The notes below the pieces were generated by a model. The model was given only the letters and a program-made list of their open reading frames with translations. It did no database searches and was not told the origin of the DNA. A program made the translations under genes and the position numbers. Shown one piece after another: positions 5,950 to 9,678 of a DNA stretch of 9,678 bases; position 1 is the stretch's first letter; each line of letters starts with the position of its first letter. The DNA comes from Methylococcaceae bacterium (GTDB lineage Bacteria; Pseudomonadota; Gammaproteobacteria; Methylococcales; Methylomonadaceae): contig JAUYMX010000573.1 of NCBI GenBank assembly GCA_030699345.1, forward strand, positions 1 through 9,678. Direction: 5' to 3'.

Positions 5950-6231
5950 ATGTCATCCGAATCGATTAAACAATTGTTAACTGCTGCGTTTAAACCCGCA
6001 GTTCTTGAAATTATTGATAACAGTGCGGCACACGCCGGACATGTCGGCGCCCGTAGTGGCGGTGGTCACTATCATGTCACTATCGTGGCTGAAGCGTTTG
6101 AAGGTAAATCCATGGTGCAACGTCATCAATTGGTTTACAGCGCGCTTGGCGACATGATGAAACAACAAATTCATGCTTTAGGCATTAATGCTCTCTCACC
6201 CTCAGAAGAAACTCAAGGAACTAGTAAATGA
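5950..6231 (+). CDS. bolA: BolA family protein
   Basis: The protein has 93 residues and a complete BolA domain: helix IKQLLTAAFKPAVLEIIDNS (6-25), the variable loop HAGHVGARSGGGHYHVTIVAEAF (28-50), FEGKSMVQRHQLVYSALGDMM (50-70) and the C-terminal IHALGINALSP (74-84). BolA proteins pair with monothiol glutaredoxins to bind or traffic Fe-S clusters; BolA itself also acts on morphology and stress genes. His65 in MVQRHQ, the invariant BolA histidine, and histidines in the loop are plausible cluster ligands. The general name is firm, but whether it is the BolA or IbaG paralogue type is less certain. The ATG follows the yciI stop directly, with AAAGG about 11 nt upstream, and its TGA overlaps the next gene's ATG (ATGA), which suggests coupling. 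Confidence 0.95.
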   Translation: MSSESIKQLLTAAFKPAVLEIIDNSAAHAGHVGARSGGGHYHVTIVAEAFEGKSMVQRHQLVYSALGDMMKQQIHALGINALSPSEETQGTSK

Positions 6232-7259
6232 AAAAACAGTTTATACCTCTCTTAATCGTTGGTTCTGCACTTATTGCCGGTTGCAATCAACAATCATCTA
6301 CCGATACCAGCAGTGTCAGCGCACCAGCTGTCGATAAAGCTGATGCGGTTGCCTCGGTAAATGGCAAATATATTGCTAAATCAACTCTTGAGCAGTTAGA
6401 GAGTGAAATTTCGCAGCGCAGCCAAGGTCAAACCTTTCCAAAAGAAAAATTAATTGAAGAATTGATTCAACGTGAATTACTTGTTCAAGAAGGTTTGAAA
6501 AAGCAATTGGATAAATCTCCAGAAGTGCTTGCCCGTATTGAAGATGTCAAAAGATCTTTGGTATCTCAAGCGGCTCTGCAAGATTACTTAAAAACCAATC
6601 CAGTAACAGATGCTGACATCAAAGCCGAGTATGACACCAAAGTTGCCGCTGAAAATGGCACCGAATTCAAAGCCCGTCATATTCTTGTTAAAACAGAAGC
6701 AGAAGCCAAAAAAATAATTGCGGAACTCGATAAGGGCGCTGATTTTTCCAAATTAGCAAACAAGAATTCACTGGATGCTAAAGAATCTCAAAATGGCGGT
6801 GATTTGGGCTGGTTTGTTGCCAGCCAAATGGTTGCACCATTCTCAGAAGCGGTTGCTAAGTTAGAAAAAGGCAAATACACCAAAGAACCAGTACAAACGC
6901 AATTCGGTTGGCACATTATCTTAAGAGAAGATTCACGCGCCCTGACACCACCTCCACTGGAAGCGGTTAAAGAACAATTACAACCGTACCTGCAACGTCA
7001 AAAAGTGCAAACTTTCATAGAAGGCTTGCGTAAACAAGCCCAAGTTGAAGTTTTGGTGCCTTTGACTGAAGAAAAACCCACAGCAGATGCTGCCGCAGCA
7101 ACACCAGCTGAAGCAACGGCACCTGCGACGGCTGAACAAGCAGCGCCTGCTGCCGCCGAACCAGCTAAAACTGAAGAAGCTGTTAAGCCAGCAGAACCAG
7201 CTGCCGAAAAACCAGCGGCTGAACCTGCAAAAGAAGTACCTGTTGAACCGAAAAAATAA
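6228..7259 (+). CDS. Lipoprotein parvulin-type peptidyl-prolyl cis-trans isomerase with Ala/Pro/Glu-rich tail
   Basis: The protein has 343 residues. Residues 1-19 are a lipoprotein signal with lipobox IAGC (Cys19), so it is probably membrane-anchored in the periplasm; Asn at +2 favours the outer membrane. Residues 40-135 are a helical SurA/PrsA-like N-terminal chaperone segment (ASVNGKYIAKSTLEQLE, EELIQRELLVQEGLKKQ). Residues 147-235 are the parvulin rotamase domain: FKARHILVKTEAEAKKII, ADFSKLANKNSLDAKES, NGGDLGWF, MVAPFSEAVAKLEKGKYT and TQFGWHIILRED. Residues 237-275 are a further helix. From about 281 to the end, the chain is almost only Ala, Pro, Glu, Thr and Lys (EPA/KPA repeats), probably a flexible linker that may span peptidoglycan. 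It would assist folding of envelope proteins. It overlaps bolA by 4 bp and ends before a bidirectional terminator. It resembles PpiC/EpsD-type isomerases, not SurA proper, which has two rotamase domains. Confidence 0.95.
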   Translation: MKKQFIPLLIVGSALIAGCNQQSSTDTSSVSAPAVDKADAVASVNGKYIAKSTLEQLESEISQRSQGQTFPKEKLIEELIQRELLVQEGLKKQLDKSPEVLARIEDVKRSLVSQAALQDYLKTNPVTDADIKAEYDTKVAAENGTEFKARHILVKTEAEAKKIIAELDKGADFSKLANKNSLDAKESQNGGDLGWFVASQMVAPFSEAVAKLEKGKYTKEPVQTQFGWHIILREDSRALTPPPLEAVKEQLQPYLQRQKVQTFIEGLRKQAQVEVLVPLTEEKPTADAAAATPAEATAPATAEQAAPAAAEPAKTEEAVKPAEPAAEKPAAEPAKEVPVEPKK

Positions 7260-7278
7260 GCGGACTTTGCAGTAAAAC

Positions 7279-7305
7279 AAAAGGGCGGTTTTTCCGCCCT
7301 TTTTT
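7279..7305. terminator. Bidirectional intrinsic terminator between the isomerase gene and recJ
   Basis: AAAAGGGCGG (7279-7288) and CCGCCCTTTT (7294-7303) form a 10-bp stem with loop TTTTT. On the + strand it ends in TTTTTT (7300-7305), which serves the isomerase operon. On the - strand it ends in TTTT then GTTTT, which serves recJ. The recJ stop codon (complement of 7304-7306) overlaps its base, so the two convergent genes share the signal. Confidence 0.95.
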
Positions 7306-9049
7306 ATGCCAGTTTTTCCAGATATTGCACCATCAACTGCACACTGCGATTGCCCCTGAACTCATTGATGTCCAAGCGATAAGCCGCACGAATCTGCCTT
7401 AACCCCAACCAGTTTTCCGGTTGATCAACATAAAACGCAATCGCGTCAATAACTAAATTCCCTGCAGGTTTTCTAAGCACTAATTTAAGATGCCGCTGTC
7501 CGACGATACGCGACTGAATCACATCAAATATCCCATCAAAAACCGGCTCAGGAAATTCTTGTCCCCAGGTTGCGGCATTTTGCAGTGACTCGGCAAATTC
7601 CAATGACAATTCTGCTTCTGTCAATTCGCCGTCGGAATAGATTTTCTGTTCCAAATCAACGTCAGCCAGCTTTAACTTCACAACTTCGTCAAATGCCAAC
7701 GCAAATGCCGGATAGTCATGCATTTTAAGACTCATGCCCGCGGCCATCGCATGACCGCCAAATTTGCTCAACAGTTTGGGATGCGCAGCCGCAACATCAC
7801 TTAACACATCGCGTATATGCACACCAGGAATGGACCGCGCGGACCCTTTGATTTCATCCTTACCGGCAGGCGCAAAAGCAATCACGGGGCGATGTACACG
7901 ATCCTTAATGCGTGACGCTAGAATCCCAATAACGCCTTGATGCCAATTTGCATCGTAAAGACAAACGCCAGCGGGGAGATGCTGCTCATTGAGCACGTTC
8001 ATATCAGCTAATAACGCCATCGCTTCACGGCTCATTTGCCCTTCAACTTCGCGGCGATCATTATTTAATTCATCCAACTGCACCGCTATATCCTTTGCCA
8101 AACCAGGATCGTCAGTTAACAAACACTGTATGCCCAATGCCATGTCATCCATACGTCCGGCGGCGTTCAGTCGTGGACCCAAGGCAAAGCCCAAGTCGGA
8201 AGCAACAATAGTCTGCGGATTTCTACCCGACACTTCGATAAGCGCATTCAAGCCAGGATGCCCACGTCCAGAGCGAATACGCTGCAAGCCTTGATAAACT
8301 AAAACGCGGTTGACTGAATCCAATGCCACCACATCGGCCACTGTGCCTAAAGCCACATAATCCAGTAACTGCGCCAAATTGGGTTCGGGCATTTGTTTTT
8401 GCTCAAACCAGCCCTGCTCCCGTAACCGACTTCTTAGCGCCATCAACACATAAAACATCACGCCAACGCCAGCCAAAGCACCTGACGGAAACTTATCATC
8501 CGGCAAATTAGGGTTAACAATCGCATCGGCGGCTGGCAACTCAGAACCAGGTAAATGATGATCGGTAATCAGCACCTTAATCCCCAAGTCCTTAGCGACT
8601 TTAACCCCGTCAATACTGGAAATACCATTATCAACAGTGATCAGAACATCCGGGTTTTGCTGTTTGACCAACGCAACAATTTCCGGCGTTAAGCCATAAC
8701 CGTACTCAAATCGATTAGGCACGACAAAATTCACCTGCCCTGCCCCCAACAATTGCAAACCCTTGACCGCCACCGCGCAACTGGTCGCCCCATCGGCATC
8801 AAAGTCCGCCACGATAGAAATTTTTTGCCGGGTTTTAATGGCAGTCAGTAAATGTCCTACCATTACATCCATTCCAGAAAGCAACCAAGGCGACGGCAGT
8901 TTCGCAAGCGTTCTATCAAGTTCAGCTGCTGAAGTGACACCTCGGGCCAGAAAAATACGTTCTAGTAGTGGCGAAACATCGCTCAACTGAATTCGCTTTT
9001 TGGGGATAGGACGGGTAACAATAAGTTTTTTTACGCCTTGATAAACCAT
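7304..9049 (-). CDS. recJ: Single-stranded-DNA-specific 5'-3' exonuclease RecJ
   Basis: The protein has 581 residues, versus 577 in E. coli RecJ. It degrades single-stranded DNA 5'-3' in recombination, mismatch and base-excision repair, using two metal ions. All DHH-superfamily landmarks are present: motif I DFDADG (82-87), VPNRFEYGYGL (110-120), motif II VDNGIS (139-144), motif III DHHLPG (163-168), NPNLPDDKFPSGALAGVGV (179-197), LGTVADVV (234-241), LGFALGPRLNAAGRMDDM (286-303), then WHQGVIGILASRIK (369-382), HRPVIAFA (386-393), the DHHA1-domain GGHAMAAG (431-438), and the OB-fold C-terminus with DINEFRGNRSVQ (560-571). The start is the first available ATG (9049); it lacks a strong Shine-Dalgarno and begins MVYQGVKK, a few residues longer than usual before the RPIP segment. 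A terminator-like hairpin lies 16 to 35 nt upstream. No truncation or missing catalytic residue is seen. Confidence 0.98.
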   Translation of the reverse strand: MVYQGVKKLIVTRPIPKKRIQLSDVSPLLERIFLARGVTSAAELDRTLAKLPSPWLLSGMDVMVGHLLTAIKTRQKISIVADFDADGATSCAVAVKGLQLLGAGQVNFVVPNRFEYGYGLTPEIVALVKQQNPDVLITVDNGISSIDGVKVAKDLGIKVLITDHHLPGSELPAADAIVNPNLPDDKFPSGALAGVGVMFYVLMALRSRLREQGWFEQKQMPEPNLAQLLDYVALGTVADVVALDSVNRVLVYQGLQRIRSGRGHPGLNALIEVSGRNPQTIVASDLGFALGPRLNAAGRMDDMALGIQCLLTDDPGLAKDIAVQLDELNNDRREVEGQMSREAMALLADMNVLNEQHLPAGVCLYDANWHQGVIGILASRIKDRVHRPVIAFAPAGKDEIKGSARSIPGVHIRDVLSDVAAAHPKLLSKFGGHAMAAGMSLKMHDYPAFALAFDEVVKLKLADVDLEQKIYSDGELTEAELSLEFAESLQNAATWGQEFPEPVFDGIFDVIQSRIVGQRHLKLVLRKPAGNLVIDAIAFYVDQPENWLGLRQIRAAYRLDINEFRGNRSVQLMVQYLEKLA

Positions 9050-9061
9050 AGCTTGCTCAAT

Positions 9062-9084
9062 AAAAAAGCTGAATTCATCAGCTT
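9062..9084 (-). terminator. Terminator-like hairpin in the recJ leader
   Basis: On the - strand AAGCTGA and TCAGCTT (complements of 9084-9078 and 9072-9066) form a 7-bp stem with a 5-nt loop TGAAT, followed by a run of T through 9062. The distance to the recJ ATG (9049) is about 12 nt past the T-run. No gene is evident upstream on this strand that would need a terminator, so it would lie inside the recJ 5' UTR and could act as an attenuator. The stem is short and only moderately GC-rich. Confidence 0.5.
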
Positions 9085-9116
9085 GGTGTGACTAATTAAA
9101 TGTTCAGTACGCTCAT

Positions 9117-9204
9117 GGTTCGACTGTTCGACAAGCTCACAGCTCACCACGAACGTAACAGGTTGATTTATAAGATGCCGTTCGCACTGAGCCTGTCGAA
9201 GTGC
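9117..9204. repeat. Pair of inverted REP-like palindromic units
   Basis: The left unit covers 9117-9155 and the right unit 9179-9204, facing each other: CGAACG (9150-9155) is the reverse complement of CGTTCG (9179-9184), separated by 23 bp. The right unit, CGTTCGCACTGAGCCTGTCG and onwards, is an imperfect hairpin with stem GCACT/AGTGC (9184-9188 and 9200-9204). The left unit carries the related core TTCGACAAGCTCA and contains duplicated modules in both arms. From memory, sequences with cores such as TTCGACAGGCTCA followed by CGAACG are dispersed intergenic repeats in many bacterial genomes. This would be a REP doublet (REPIN-like), a class mobilised by Y1 (RAYT) transposases, but no transposase is in the window. 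The repeat lies between the divergent genes recJ and the gene at 9300. Confidence 0.7.
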
Positions 9205-9299
9205 ATGGTTTTTCGAGGTGCCCTTTAGTATAAAAACACAAATTTGACATTTTAATAACCCGCGCAAAAATGGTACGTAGTTTATTTAAGGAAATTGCC

Positions 9300-9678
9300 A
9301 TGACTAAAAAAAATTATTTAGACGATCCGGCTGAAAACGCCGTTGAAGCCATTTTGATAAACATTGATCGCGATGTTGAACGCGGAGAAGACATCGTCAT
9401 GTTTGGTTTTTGCGTGGTCATGCTGTCTTCCACATTCGCACCGATAGCACCGCCAAGCGTTGTTTTGCCAATGGTCGCGTTAACTTTTGCGCTTTCATCC
9501 AGTCTGGCTCGAATCAATTACCATGCAATGGAAAGAAAACTCTACGAGGCGATGGCATTAATTGAGGACCACGAAAAAATCATGCTGCGACCTATTGCCA
9601 CCGTTTTTAATGATAACCCCATGCATTCGCTGACGATTTCATTTAATCCATTCAAAAATCTAAAGCGAACCTTAAAAA
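9300..9678 (+). CDS. Unrecognised membrane protein, 3'-truncated by the window edge
   Basis: The frame is open from the ATG at 9300 to the end of the window (126 complete codons, no stop). AAGGA lies 7 nt upstream, which fixes the start. The N-terminus (1-30) is hydrophilic and acidic with a helical character (NAVEAILINIDRDVERGED). Residues 31-71 are hydrophobic and probably form two membrane segments joined by a proline turn (APIAPPS at 47-53). After that comes a basic/charged helix (ARINYHAMERKLYEAMALIEDHEKIM, 70-95) and a polar region (NDNPMHSLTISFNPFKN). This suggests a helical-hairpin membrane protein with both ends on the same side. I do not recognise the family and the C-terminus is missing. 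A TTGACA (9244-9249) is available as a -35, but no convincing -10 follows at 16-18 bp. Confidence 0.75.
   Translation, partial: MTKKNYLDDPAENAVEAILINIDRDVERGEDIVMFGFCVVMLSSTFAPIAPPSVVLPMVALTFALSSSLARINYHAMERKLYEAMALIEDHEKIMLRPIATVFNDNPMHSLTISFNPFKNLKRTLK

Noticed and set aside
6978..7280. - strand and second + strand frames across the isomerase tail
   Set aside because: They arise from the repetitive gca/gaa/cca coding of the low-complexity tail.
7989..8990. Several + strand frames antisense to recJ
   Set aside because: recJ is intact with all catalytic motifs; these are antisense frames created by its codon use.
9031..9267. 78-codon - strand frame upstream of recJ
   Set aside because: It runs through the REP doublet and the terminator-like hairpin and overlaps the recJ start out of frame; no family features.
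1..9678. CRISPR arrays, tRNA or rRNA genes, insertion sequences, toxin-antitoxin or phage genes
   Set aside because: No regularly spaced repeats, no cloverleaf-like or rRNA sequence, and no transposase, integrase or phage protein motifs were seen on either strand.

Overview
The window looks like chromosomal DNA from a gammaproteobacterium of moderate GC content. RlmG, YciB, YciI, BolA and RecJ are all recognisable at the sequence level, and their forms are close to the enterobacterial ones. The gene content, the long-spaced intergenic regions and a REP-type repeat would suit a gammaproteobacterial methanotroph (Methylococcales) or a relative, but that placement is an inference. No phage, plasmid, transposase, CRISPR or defence genes are present.

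Layout. (1) Positions 1-1013 hold the 3' part of rlmG (23S rRNA guanine methyltransferase) on the + strand; its true start lies before the window. (2) Positions 1016-1892 on the - strand hold two small genes of unknown role. One is an exported 141-residue protein with six cysteines. The other is a 50-residue probable membrane protein with its own sigma70-like promoter, a palindrome over the -10 box and an intrinsic terminator. (3) Positions 1893-2359 appear gene-free and contain a perfect 20-bp inverted repeat with a 5-nt loop. (4) Positions 2360-4646 on the - strand are a tight three-gene operon: a DUF1244 protein, a class I SAM methyltransferase (ATGA overlap), and a lipoprotein with an alpha/beta-hydrolase-type catalytic triad (5-bp gap).

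(5) Positions 4765-7259 on the + strand run divergently: a small unrecognised protein, yciB (septation/envelope membrane protein), yciI, a bolA-family gene and a lipoprotein parvulin-type prolyl isomerase. The last four genes are almost contiguous (yciB-yciI 6 bp apart, yciI-bolA 0 bp apart, bolA-isomerase overlapping by 4 bp), so they are probably co-transcribed. A strong bidirectional terminator at 7279-7305 separates them from (6) recJ on the - strand (7304-9049). (7) Between recJ and the next gene lie a terminator-like hairpin in the recJ leader and a pair of inverted REP-like units. One of these units appears to have been lengthened by matching duplications in both arms. (8) A + strand gene for an unrecognised membrane protein starts at 9300 and runs off the window.

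Most of the window is housekeeping: rRNA modification, envelope/division, Fe-S or redox-linked BolA, periplasmic folding and DNA repair. The less described parts are the two small - strand genes, the methyltransferase-lipoprotein operon, the long palindrome and the REP doublet. I did not find convincing evidence for a complete new biological system.
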